From assembly GCA_021325255.1 (NCBI GenBank), contig JAJPHP010000082.1:1-64000 (forward strand): 64,000 nucleotides of DNA. The letters run 5' to 3'. The DNA comes from Nitrososphaerota archaeon. Its GTDB lineage: Archaea; Thermoproteota; Nitrososphaeria; Nitrososphaerales; CADDZS01. This document shows, in pieces, positions 36,418-43,559 of the stretch (the stretch's first letter is position 1; the number at the start of each line of letters is the position of its first letter). The position numbers and the translations under genes were made by a program. The notes under the pieces are model-generated. The model was not told where the DNA came from, searched no databases, and saw nothing but the letters and a program-made list of their open reading frames with translations.

Positions 36418-37146
36418 TCAATTCGTTGTTTCCTTTAGGTCCGTGATTTGACCGTCCCGTATCGAAATCACTTTTCGCGTTCTTCTCGCCAGGTCTATGT
36501 TGTGGGTGATGATGACTATAGTCTTCTTCGTCTCCCTGTGGAGTCCCTCCAACACTTCCATCATTACCTCTGTGTTCTTGGTGTCGAGGTTGCCGGTCGG
36601 CTCATCGGCGAGGATGATCGATGGATCCATCACGAGTGCTCGGGCCACGGCCACTCTTTGCTGCTCTCCTCCACTCATGGTTGACGGCTTGCTGTCGGCC
36701 TTTGAAGCGATACCAAATTGGTCGAGTAATCTCAACGCAACTTTCCTCCTTTCCCCGGCTGGTCTCCCGGAGAGCATCAGAGGAAGCTCAATGTTCTCCC
36801 TCGCGGATATTCTCGAAAGCAGATTGAATGATTGAAAGACGAACCCAATCTTCTTGTTGCGCAAGCTGGCAAGCGCCGTGTTTGATAGCTTTGCAAGATC
36901 TACTCCGTCTATCAGGATCCTCCCAGATGTCGGACGGTCTAGGGCACCGATGATGTTCAGCAGTGTGCTCTTACCAGAACCCGAGGGCCCAATGATGGAA
37001 ACAAAATCTCTCTGAGCAACGTTGAAAGTCACGTGGTTTAGGGCAAACGTGGAGCTCGCCCCCTCTCCGTATCTCTTCACAAGGTCGATTGCCTGGATTG
37101 CGAACTCCGAACTTGGTGATGAGGAAAATTGATGACCCAAATGCAA
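36418..37146 (-). CDS. ABC transporter ATPase, MacB/LolD type
   Basis: A 242-aa ATP-binding subunit. Motifs: Walker A GPSGSGKST near residue 55, Q-loop FVFQSFNLLSR near 100, signature MSGGEQQRVAVARAL near 158, Walker B IILADEPTGNLD near 180 and the H-loop IITHN. The sequence is of the LolD/MacB/FtsE exporter type. It energises the permease encoded at 32991; the surface protein gene lies between them. The ATG start follows a membrane-protein gene by 75 bp on the same strand. Confidence 0.94.
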   Translation of the reverse strand: MHLGHQFSSSPSSEFAIQAIDLVKRYGEGASSTFALNHVTFNVAQRDFVSIIGPSGSGKSTLLNIIGALDRPTSGRILIDGVDLAKLSNTALASLRNKKIGFVFQSFNLLSRISARENIELPLMLSGRPAGERRKVALRLLDQFGIASKADSKPSTMSGGEQQRVAVARALVMDPSIILADEPTGNLDTKNTEVMMEVLEGLHRETKKTIVIITHNIDLARRTRKVISIRDGQITDLKETTN

Positions 37147-37221
37147 CTTCTTGTCCTCCTTTTGATAGTTTTCTTTATTCGGAGTAGAGCGGGATCAAAA
37201 GTCTGCAACTGGCCGGATTGC

Positions 37222-37548
37222 TCAGGCTGACCTGGTTGTCATGAACATTTCAATTACGAGGAATACTATGCCCACTCCGACCAATCCGACTCCGATAAGG
37301 CTCTCTATTATTGAAGCCGCGTTGAATCCGAGTGCGGCGGCGCGGCTACCCAAACTTCCGCGAGGAACAAAAGTTCCGTTAAATGATCTGGGAAATGTAC
37401 TGTTGAACGAGAATCGTGTAGTCGGAAATCCAGACCCCAGTGTGCTTCCTCCAGCGAATATGAGCCGAAATTGCGGATCGGCATAGACAAGAAGTGCCAG
37501 ACCAGCGACTACCAGGATAAGCGAAGACAACAGCGTTTTCTTGACCAA
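37222..37548 (-). CDS. Small two-helix membrane protein, first gene of the ABC operon
   Basis: A 108-aa protein with an N-terminal membrane segment (LLSSLILVVAGLALLVYADP), an extracytoplasmic loop of about 50 residues rich in Ser, Phe and Arg with N-x-S/T sites, and a C-terminal segment (IIESLIGVGLVGVGIVFLVI). No family is recognised. It is 75 bp upstream of the ATPase gene on the same strand and probably belongs to the exporter operon. Confidence 0.75.
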   Translation of the reverse strand: MVKKTLLSSLILVVAGLALLVYADPQFRLIFAGGSTLGSGFPTTRFSFNSTFPRSFNGTFVPRGSLGSRAAALGFNAASIIESLIGVGLVGVGIVFLVIEMFMTTRSA

Positions 37549-38267
37549 GAGGCGAGAAAGAACTCCGGTAAGTAGACTCGCCCTTCAGAAACGATTTAGT
37601 CTTTTTCCGAGAACCTTCCCAAATCTCTCCTAAATCACTTATTCGGACTGGCCGAACTTGTCTTCGCCCATTAGCTGCGGTAAGCTTTAGGGCGAGGATA
37701 TATTCAAGCTGCTTTATGCAAACAGACTTTCAGACGAGCTAAGATATATGGACACACTAAAAGATCTCGAACTCATTGCCCTCCAGATCCTTGGATACAG
37801 CATATACCCTGGTTGTTGGGTGTGAGCTCCTCGGCGAACAATGCGTCTTTTCAATATCATCAGGATCGCCAGATGGCATGTTAAGTCACTCTGTTTGTCC
37901 AGGTGCATCTGCATATTGTTTTCACATGAGAGTTAGATTCCAGTCCTTCCTCCGGGCTGATCTTTCTCCCGCGCATCACGCTGTCCGCAAAAAAGCAGTA
38001 GACGAGATTGTGTTTTACATAACGCGTACTCCTGAGATTCAAAGCCCAGCTTGTCCCGATATCAATCTGTCAATTTCATCGGAACTTAACGGAGAATCTA
38101 GACAGAACCTATCCAGTAATCATGACTTCTCTGACACGCGTGTTCCTGATGATTAGACGTCTTGTTGCGTGACTCTGAGATAATCGAGGCTCCAATACAT
38201 AGGAGAAGAATTACCAAAACAAAACAACGCTTTTTAAACACCGGGAAGCGCTGTTCACAATAGAGAA
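37549..38267. other. Long intergenic region, no gene supported
   Basis: About 720 bases between divergent units. There are open frames (for example 37776-38156, plus) but no conserved motif, and the frame is interrupted where a glyoxalase-like start might be imagined (near 37749). It may hold a decayed gene. The right end contains the cupin promoter (ctttttaaa near 38231). Confidence 0.5.
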
Positions 38268-39266
38268 ATGTCGTCGTCGAATTATTACGAGGATTGGCTT
38301 GCCCTCTGGGACAAGAGCGTTCAGGAGTATCGGAGGGCGAGGAAGGTAATCCAGTGGGAGGAAATGAACTGGGTGAAGACGCGCCAAGACGCAAAGTCGG
38401 CGCTGGCGGTAGCTCCGGAGACTGGTTTCAAGACAAACGGAGGTATCACGATGCTCGCCGAGATTCCTGTTGGCTGGATGACTGGCAGGCACTCCCACGG
38501 CGAGGAAGCGATTTACATCATCAAAGGGAAGGGGTGCACTTTCATCAACGGCGAGCGCTACGACTGGGAGGAGGGCTCTTGCCTCAGGATGCCTTTTGGA
38601 GCAAGCCACCAGCACTTCAACACAGGAGACGCGCCCGTCCTGTATTACTCCGCACTCGTCCCGCACCTAGAGAATTACATCGGGGTCGCCAGATTCGTTC
38701 AGGAGGCCGAGTGCGGTGAGTACTCACGATTGCCAGAGGCTAAGGGACCTGTCAAGGATCACGACGCAGGTGGAAGGCGGATTGTGCTCCACAAGCAAGA
38801 TGCGGCGGTCGGACACCACGGCGAATCGAAGCACCATCCAAAGGACGCGTTCCACGAAAGTTACGCGCACGAGATGGGCACGGTTCAACACGCCAAGATA
38901 CAGAGGATGATGGGCAATTCGCCCGATTTCATCGGGGACGAGGTCGAGATAACCGACATCTTCTACGACAAGCCTCGCTGGCAGTCGGAGAAGCACGCGC
39001 ACATGGAGGCTATCCTGCACATACTTCAGGGTGAGGGCTACAGCATAGTCGACGGAGAGAAGATTCCCTGGAAACCCGGAACAACATTCCACATACAGGG
39101 CCCCCAGACAGTCCACCAGCACTTCAACACGAGCGACGTAGAGTGCCAGCAACTCAGGACGCACTTTGGCATCAGGAAAGTATACCAGCCTATAGTTAAG
39201 GACAAATTCCCGTACATATACTACGAGGCCGGCAGACCACTCGAGAGACTAAGGGAAAGAGACTAG
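38268..39266 (+). CDS. Double-cupin protein, gentisate-dioxygenase-like
   Basis: A 332-aa protein with two cupin barrels. Barrel one carries GRHSHGEEAIYIIKGKG and, after the spacer, GASHQHFNTGD; barrel two has KHAHMEAILHILQGEGYS and QTVHQHFNTSD. Both have the two-His, Glu, late-His pattern of metal-binding cupins, so both may bind iron. Gentisate and 1-hydroxy-2-naphthoate dioxygenases have such double barrels, but the sequence is shorter than gentisate 1,2-dioxygenase and substrate assignment is only tentative. It is a single-gene unit with a TATA-like ctttttaaac about 40 bp before the ATG and a hairpin/T-run terminator at 39334. Confidence 0.87.
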   Translation: MSSSNYYEDWLALWDKSVQEYRRARKVIQWEEMNWVKTRQDAKSALAVAPETGFKTNGGITMLAEIPVGWMTGRHSHGEEAIYIIKGKGCTFINGERYDWEEGSCLRMPFGASHQHFNTGDAPVLYYSALVPHLENYIGVARFVQEAECGEYSRLPEAKGPVKDHDAGGRRIVLHKQDAAVGHHGESKHHPKDAFHESYAHEMGTVQHAKIQRMMGNSPDFIGDEVEITDIFYDKPRWQSEKHAHMEAILHILQGEGYSIVDGEKIPWKPGTTFHIQGPQTVHQHFNTSDVECQQLRTHFGIRKVYQPIVKDKFPYIYYEAGRPLERLRERD

Positions 39267-39333
39267 CAAGCCTCCTAGTTGCAATTCTCTCGCCGTCTTC
39301 ATAGAAGAATTGACCGAGTGAGAGTAAAGAGTT

Positions 39334-39358
39334 GGGGGAACACCTGACCCCCCTTTTT
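39334..39358 (+). terminator. Hairpin plus T-run terminator after the cupin gene
   Basis: ggggg (39334-39338) pairs with ccccc (39348-39352) and is followed by ttttt, 68 bp after the cupin stop codon. Seen directly; the assignment as terminator is by analogy. Confidence 0.6.
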
Positions 39359-39364
39359 CTCTCT

Positions 39365-39586
39365 TTATTCCACTCTCCTCACTTTCTTATACATGACAAG
39401 TTTTTCTTGACTCGGATTCATTGTGAATCTTTCCGAGTTGCTTGATGAGGCTTCGAGGCCGGTGTCTTCGTAGATCAATGTGCTGCTAATCGAATCGGAA
39501 ATAGAGTAGACAAATTGGCTAACCAAAGATCCGTCAAGAAATTTTAGATGCGATCTCCTATCAAAGAGTTCGTAGATGTAACGCAT
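39365..39586 (-). CDS. Small hypothetical protein, downstream of family-B gene
   Basis: A 73-codon frame, ATG start, 16 bp after the stop of the family-B gene on the same strand, so probably co-transcribed. The product (YIYELFDRRSHLKFLDGSLV, KLVMYKKVRRVE) has no recognised motif. Expression is suggested only by its position. Confidence 0.4.
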   Translation of the reverse strand: MRYIYELFDRRSHLKFLDGSLVSQFVYSISDSISSTLIYEDTGLEASSSNSERFTMNPSQEKLVMYKKVRRVE

Positions 39587-39602
39587 GAAACTATTTGAGG
39601 TG

Positions 39603-39992
39603 TTAATTCGAGCGGCTAGAACTGGGCTGTGTTTGCCGTCTCTGAAGCGATTGTTTCACAGCGGCCATGAGGATTGACCGAAAGGCCCTGTCAAAGATCA
39701 AGCCGCCAGCGATAACCCGTCCGGTCTTTCCCGCCATTCCGAGTATCTTCCACGGTTCTTTTGAAACTAAAAGCAAGAAGAAATCGCTGTCAGATTTTCC
39801 TTTCGCTCGGCAGTAAAGATAGGCCGCAATAAATTCCGCGAGCGTTTTCCTATCAAGGCTAGCTAAAACTGCATCCGAAAGTTTGAGGAAATATTGGGAA
39901 GACGACAGGAGCTTGGAGATCTCTTCTTTGTCAGTAGGCTGACGCCGTTTTTCTTGTTCTTCCGTAATTCTTACAGTCTGGCTTTCCCCCAT
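39603..39992 (-). CDS. Family-B small helical protein, copy 1
   Basis: A 129-aa protein of a family I do not recognise, called B here. It aligns without gaps to the gene at 51636: common core L-S-x-A, LDRKTLAEFIAAYL against LDQKTLSKMISTYL, then A-x-G-x-x-D-x-D-F, a K-E, and DRAFRSILMAAVKQ against DGMFRSLVMGTRKQ. The product is mostly helical, ends in a Gln/Arg/Ser-rich tail and has no signal peptide. A moderately hydrophobic helix (MAGKTGRVIAGGLIFDRAFR) could contact a membrane or a partner. Its own TATA-like tctctatttt lies about 45 bp upstream. It is next to family-A genes, as is the second copy. Confidence 0.75.
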   Translation of the reverse strand: MGESQTVRITEEQEKRRQPTDKEEISKLLSSSQYFLKLSDAVLASLDRKTLAEFIAAYLYCRAKGKSDSDFFLLLVSKEPWKILGMAGKTGRVIAGGLIFDRAFRSILMAAVKQSLQRRQTQPSSSRSN

Positions 39993-40136
39993 ACTCCTCG
40001 TCGGCTCGCTACTCGGTGGTACTAGAAAATGAACAAAATAGAGATTCGTACAGCAAGAAAGAAGGGGAAGACTGTCCGAAGCCCCCCTTTTTCCTTCATG
40101 TCAGTTGAACCCAAGGGGCGGCTGGTCGAAGCCAAT

Positions 40137-40400
40137 TTAACCGGTCTTTGAGACGCTCTTTGGTTGAACAAGGACCTTTAGCTCGAGTTCGACATCGAGC
40201 CCATCGCCGTGCTTCGCAACAGAAAACTTGTAGTTCTCAACATTTGCATCAACCTTTTCGAGGTACTCGCGGATTGTGTTTCCGAACGCAGTCATCTGGT
40301 GCCCGATTTTCGCCATGGGAACGTTCGAAGCCTGCGGTGTGGTAGTTGTTGCGGCGGAGCTCTTCACTTCTGGCCTTTTCTCTGAAATTAGCATAGTCAT
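40137..40400 (-). CDS. Family-A small protein, copy 1
   Basis: An 87-aa protein of a second unrecognised family, A. Layout: an N-terminal low-complexity stretch (res. 1-30, Thr/Ser/Ala-rich), a helix (MAKIGHQMTAFGNTIREYLE), then a two-strand segment VENYKFSVAKHGDGLDVELE with alternating charges, ending KVLVQPK. The core repeats almost exactly in copy 2 (40776-41044): VENYKFTVEKHGDGVEVEVV. The helix-plus-hairpin shape recalls small partner domains of proteases or ATPases such as trypco2, but that is only a resemblance. A 20-bp dyad lies 10 bp upstream of its TATA box (see 40458). ATG 40400 is used; a second ATG is two codons later. Confidence 0.75.
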   Translation of the reverse strand: MTMLISEKRPEVKSSAATTTTPQASNVPMAKIGHQMTAFGNTIREYLEKVDANVENYKFSVAKHGDGLDVELELKVLVQPKSVSKTG

Positions 40401-40457
40401 AGGCTGTTACTCCCTCGATAGGTAATAGTAATCCTCCTGGATATAGGCATAGAATAC

Positions 40458-40477
40458 GATTATCAAAGATGATGATC
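40458..40477 (-). promoter_or_regulatory. Dyad operator, family-A copy 1 promoter
   Basis: In the direction of transcription GATCATCATCTTTGATAATC, an imperfect inverted repeat (arms GATYATCA and TTGATRATC). It ends 10 nt before the TATA box cctatatc (40440-40447). Confidence 0.75.
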
Positions 40478-40775
40478 ACGCAAACAAAACTTCGTAGCTA
40501 ATCTGGTCCATGCTTAAGAACAAAAATGTTCGAATTGCCCCAATTTTCGGGAGAATTTCCGGCTTCGCAATGCTTTTCCAGCTCGATAGTCTTTCTAGAC
40601 GAATACTTTTCATCTGGCTCTTATTGTTTCATGCGAAAAACTCCTAAGGAGGCGCGCGTAACAATGTGAAAAAAATAGAGATGTAAGGAAGGAAAGAAAG
40701 AAAAAAGGGAGACGAGAATTTCGCTGAACACAATCTTCTACGAGCGCGGGACGAGGTTCCTTGCCTCTGTCCCGA

Positions 40776-41044
40776 CTACTTTGGAATTATCGTCGCTGCC
40801 TCGCTTAGCTTGGGGTGCACGAACGCCTTGAAGACGACCTCGACCTCTACTCCGTCGCCGTGCTTCTCAACAGTGAACTTGTAGTTTTCGACGTCTGCCT
40901 GAATGTGATCAAAGTATTCGTGGACCTGATTTCCAAAGCTCAGCATTTGTCTTCTTACGTTTGTGAGAGCGAGCCTATGTTCGAGCTTTTCCTCGTTTCC
41001 CGGTTTCTTTTCTGCTGCGACTGTTGACGTGACTTCTTCTTCAC
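40776..41044 (-). CDS. Family-A small protein, copy 2 (start unclear)
   Basis: A frame of about 85 codons encoding VENYKFTVEKHGDGVEVEVV and LSFGNQVHEYFDHIQADVE, a clear paralogue of copy 1 over its last 50 residues, ending in TIIPK. The open frame extends upstream to about 41088 without ATG, GTG or TTG; the first ATG in frame (40946) would remove the low-complexity N-terminus. GTG 41044, in a neighbouring frame, is well placed for a leaderless start about 27 bp from the TATA box. It would need one indel in the gaagaagaag run just after it. So either the gene is damaged or the start is non-canonical. It has the same promoter dyad as copy 1. Confidence 0.6.
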
Positions 41045-41088
41045 CTTCAGTAAAATTAGCAATGGCGTGCGATATATGCCTAGGAGAC

Positions 41089-41108
41089 GATCATCAAAGT
41101 TGATAATC
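41089..41108 (-). promoter_or_regulatory. Dyad operator, family-A copy 2 promoter
   Basis: Transcription direction GATTATCAACTTTGATGATC: arms GATTATCAA/TTGATGATC with a 2-bp centre and one arm mismatch. It ends 10 nt before the TATA box catatatc (41071-41078). The following bases gtctcc recur at the third site. Confidence 0.78.
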
Positions 41109-41315
41109 TACTTTGACTAAGCAACCAGTCCGCATTTCGGCAAAGCTGTGAGGGCTCGTGCATCAATTCGCGCAATGGCAATGACCTGAACGAAATGCGG
41201 GGTTCGCTATCCGAAGTCATGATGGGCGAGATGATGATCCATCAATTACTTCTTCAAATTGTTCAAAAGACCAGACGCCTCTGTGCGTTCCCCCAAGAGT
41301 TCTACATCGTTTCTT

Positions 41316-41335
41316 CATTCTCAAAGTTGAAAATC
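41316..41335 (+). promoter_or_regulatory. Dyad operator, small membrane-protein promoter
   Basis: CATTCTCAAAGTTGAAAATC, a more degenerate copy of the family-A dyad. The identity continues into atcgtctcc, as at 41089. It ends 10 nt before tttata (41346-41351). Confidence 0.65.
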
Positions 41336-41378
41336 GTCTCCGTGGTTTATAGCCGGCCTCTTTGCATATGCAATACAA

Positions 41379-41585
41379 GTGAGGTCCTACCGCTCGAGTC
41401 TTGCAATGAGACTTGCGTTTTCTGTGGCGGGATCGCTCGCAGCGCTGATACCGACTCTTTTTGTCCTATCGCCGATAGTTCATGAAACATCGAGGGGGTA
41501 TCTTCAGAGCGCTGTTGCGGATTTCCTCCTTATTGCGGCGGTCATACAGGTTGGGATTCTGATCTGGGTCAAGGAAAAGATCTAG
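41379..41585 (+). CDS. Small two-helix membrane protein sharing the dyad promoter
   Basis: A 68-codon frame from GTG 41379 (or 59 codons from ATG 41406). Two hydrophobic segments (LAFSVAGSLAALIPTLFVLS and FLLIAAVIQVGILIW) flank a short polar loop, and it ends in VKEKI, so it is an integral membrane protein with an N-out/N-in hairpin. No family is recognised. The promoter has the same dyad-10 nt-TATA arrangement as the two family-A genes, which are divergent from it; the transcript is expected to start about 41373, making GTG 41379 nearly leaderless. Co-regulation with family A is the only functional clue. Confidence 0.6.
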   Translation: MRSYRSSLAMRLAFSVAGSLAALIPTLFVLSPIVHETSRGYLQSAVADFLLIAAVIQVGILIWVKEKI

Positions 41586-41777
41586 TAGCCGCTATCCATG
41601 CGACTTATCTGCACCCTTGTAATATCGTTTTGTTGACCAACGTTAGAGCCACGAGGGCTAGACCAAAAGGAAGAATTCATAAGATTTGGCAGCACACTCA
41701 GATCTGCTTGATACGAGGGTCTGTCTCTGAAATTCGCATGGTACTCTGGAATTTCGAGGTGTTACCGCAGGCTAAGC

Positions 41778-42083
41778 GTGAGTGTGATCGGAGGTTCATC
41801 ACTTGCGATTGCCGATGGAGTGTCCTTGGCTACGCATCTCAGTACGGCGCAGTCTCTCGAAGATGGACTAGCGGTGTGGAACGCCGAGTGCATCGGAGAA
41901 GGCAGGGCCATGCTCAGCCAGACCATGGGGATCCAGGAAAATACGCTGACTCATCCGCCTGACCTTGGTGCCGCCAATGAAGACGAGATAGAATCTTGGA
42001 TTGGAAGTTTTATCCCACCGGGAGCGCAACAAGAAGTCAGAGTCTTTGGGAACGAAGAACAGGCACCAATATTCGAGTCGTGA
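41778..42083 (+). pseudogene. C-terminal fragment of an FAD-dependent monooxygenase
   Basis: The frame encodes IGGSSLAIADGVSLATHLST, then a LEDGLAVWNAECIGEGRAML stretch, resembling the part of aromatic-ring hydroxylases after the FAD-binding GD motif (GDA...GxxLAIxDGVxLA). Only about 100 residues remain. Upstream (near 41750) a matching RGVTAG piece lies in another frame and ends in a stop, and no N-terminal FAD domain is found. So this is a remnant, lying just left of the IS6-type insertion. Confidence 0.5.
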
Positions 42084-42126
42084 TTTTAGAGCGCGGTTAA
42101 CTAGGTCATATATTTCTGCCGAGTTT

Positions 42127-42135
42127 CAATTCCGG
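42127..42135 (+). repeat. Target-site duplication, left copy
   Basis: caattccgg directly flanks the left inverted repeat of the IS6-type element; the same 9 bp are at 42860-42868. Confidence 0.85.
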
Positions 42136-42859
42136 GAGCTTGTCAAGTTATCTTCCCAGTGAGGATGTTTTGCATCCTCACGAATGATGTCAGATAGCTT
42201 GCAACCGATTGCATGCTCGAATGAAACGGAAAGTCATTGTAGAACCTCTTCGTATTCTGCTTTAAGAGATATGGAACCACGATTCCACGCTGTTTCTGTT
42301 TTGAAATGTCACCTGCTTGTATCGCAGTCCCAGATGTTCCATTGCAGGAGGATACCAGGGTCCATGATCTACGAGGATGATCGGTCTCTCGCCAGCACAA
42401 TATTGGAGTATTTCTTTCAAGAACAATATTGCATCCAACTCTCCTCGGGTGACTGAAGCTTTCAGTGCGATTACCTCGTATCGTTCCACGTCTATGGCGC
42501 TCCATACGAACACTTGTTTGCCTGCAAGCTTTAATTTGGTCTCATCCACTGCTATAATGCGCCTCTCGATACTGTCTGGATGAGGAAGATCTTCACCAAT
42601 CTTCCGATACCACAGCCTGACAGCTTCGTGGGAGAATGCGTTCTCCATTGCCGTGGAGACGCGACGGTAGGATAGACCCAGGTGATAGAGCAGGGCAGCC
42701 AGAAGCTTTCTGTCATCTGGGCTGATCCTATTCTTCCTTTGAGAATATGCTTCTGATTCTGGCTGCCATGATTTGGAAGGGAGAATAGTTTCTCATGGCA
42801 GCATAATGTCAAAAGACATCGTGGCCATAAAGGGTACGGCCAGATAACTTGACAAGCTC
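42136..42859 (-). mobile_element. IS6-type insertion sequence, 724 bp
   Basis: A complete insertion by its ends: 18-bp perfect terminal inverted repeats (gagcttgtcaagttatct at 42136-42153 and its complement at 42842-42859), flanked by a 9-bp direct repeat. It carries one transposase gene on the minus strand. Size and protein type fit archaeal IS6 elements. The intact ends and duplication indicate recent insertion, but the transposase is frameshifted. The element landed 56 bp before the isochorismatase ATG at 42916, so it may have displaced that gene's promoter. Confidence 0.88.
42143..42794 (-). pseudogene. IS6-family DDE transposase, frameshifted
   Basis: About 210 aa in two frames. The first encodes LLAALLYHLGLSYRRVSTAM, then IIAVDETKLKLAGKQVFVWS (first Asp), then ERPIILVDHGPWYP (second Asp) and the RNSVESWF motif (Glu). 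It then stops near 42270, and a -1 shifted frame continues with LKQNTKRFYNDFPFHSSMQS. This order matches haloarchaeal-type IS6 transposases (DDE_Tnp_IS240). The first frame also has no ATG, GTG or TTG upstream of Met 42648 within the element. The shift site lacks a classical slippery heptamer, so mutation is more likely than programmed frameshifting. Confidence 0.82.
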
Positions 42860-42868
42860 CAATTCCGG
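42860..42868 (+). repeat. Target-site duplication, right copy
   Basis: caattccgg, identical to 42127-42135, directly after the right inverted repeat. Confidence 0.85.
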
Positions 42869-42915
42869 AACCAAAGCTCTTATTAGCGCTTGTGGGTCTT
42901 TGGGTACTTTGCCCA

Positions 42916-43485
42916 ATGGAAGCACTAATAGTGGACGATGTACTCGACGAATTTGTTTATGGCAAGCTGAAAACTGATAAAGCCGCGAAGATAATTCCCA
43001 GTACGAAGAAACTCGTCACTGCCGCGAGAAAAGCTGGCGTGCCGGTGATCTACGCCTGCGACGCGCACCTCCCAACCGATCCTGAGATTTCCCTGTGGGG
43101 AAGGCACGCGATGAGAGGGACTTCAGGGGCGAGGGTGGTTGACGATCTAAAGCCCACGCCTGCAGATTACGTGTTTGAAAAGAGAGTCTACAGCTCATTC
43201 CAGGGGACGGGACTGGATCTCCTGCTCCGAAATCTCAGGGTCGACACGGTCGTAATTGTGGGTCTCTACACCGATATCTGCGTCAGGCATACCGCTGCAG
43301 ACGCATTCCAAAGAGGGTACCGGATAGTTATCCCCAGTGATTGTGTAGAGGCCCTGCAGGAAGATAACTTGACTGGGATCGAGTATCTGAGAAGAATCTA
43401 CAATGCGAAAATCACGTCGAGCCCAGAACTCGTCGAGAAATGGTCAAGGAAGGAAAGTAAAAAGAAAGTAGTGGCAGTGGAATAA
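42916..43485 (+). CDS. Isochorismatase-family cysteine hydrolase
   Basis: A 189-aa cysteine hydrolase. The catalytic triad is present: Asp in EALIVDDVLDEF near residue 7, Lys in FEKRVYSSF near 82, and Cys in GLYTDICVRHTAADAF near 117, with the cis-peptide-preceding region before it. The family hydrolyses nicotinamide, N-carbamoyl compounds, isochorismate or ureides; the TDICVRHTA motif resembles nicotinamidase and N-carbamoylsarcosine-amidase relatives. The open frame extends to 42892, but Met 42916 fits the family start better. The IS6-type element ends 56 bp upstream. A C-terminal lysine-rich tail is slightly longer than normal. Confidence 0.88.
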   Translation: MEALIVDDVLDEFVYGKLKTDKAAKIIPSTKKLVTAARKAGVPVIYACDAHLPTDPEISLWGRHAMRGTSGARVVDDLKPTPADYVFEKRVYSSFQGTGLDLLLRNLRVDTVVIVGLYTDICVRHTAADAFQRGYRIVIPSDCVEALQEDNLTGIEYLRRIYNAKITSSPELVEKWSRKESKKKVVAVE

Positions 43486-43559
43486 GAAACGTAGCGGTGC
43501 ACGAAACCCCGCTTTTCAAAATAATGCACCTCATTGGCCAAATCCAGATCCACTTGGGT

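Noticed and set aside
37749..38156. Possible decayed glyoxalase or small gene (37776-38156)
   Set aside because: A few residues recall a VOC start, but frames change and no metal ligand can be placed.
41630..41962. A 110-codon frame overlapping the monooxygenase fragment
   Set aside because: The neighbouring frame carries the recognisable motif; this one is its shadow.
42255..42290. Programmed -1 frameshift in the IS6-type transposase
   Set aside because: No slippery heptamer in the correct phase around the stop; IS6 transposases are normally one frame.
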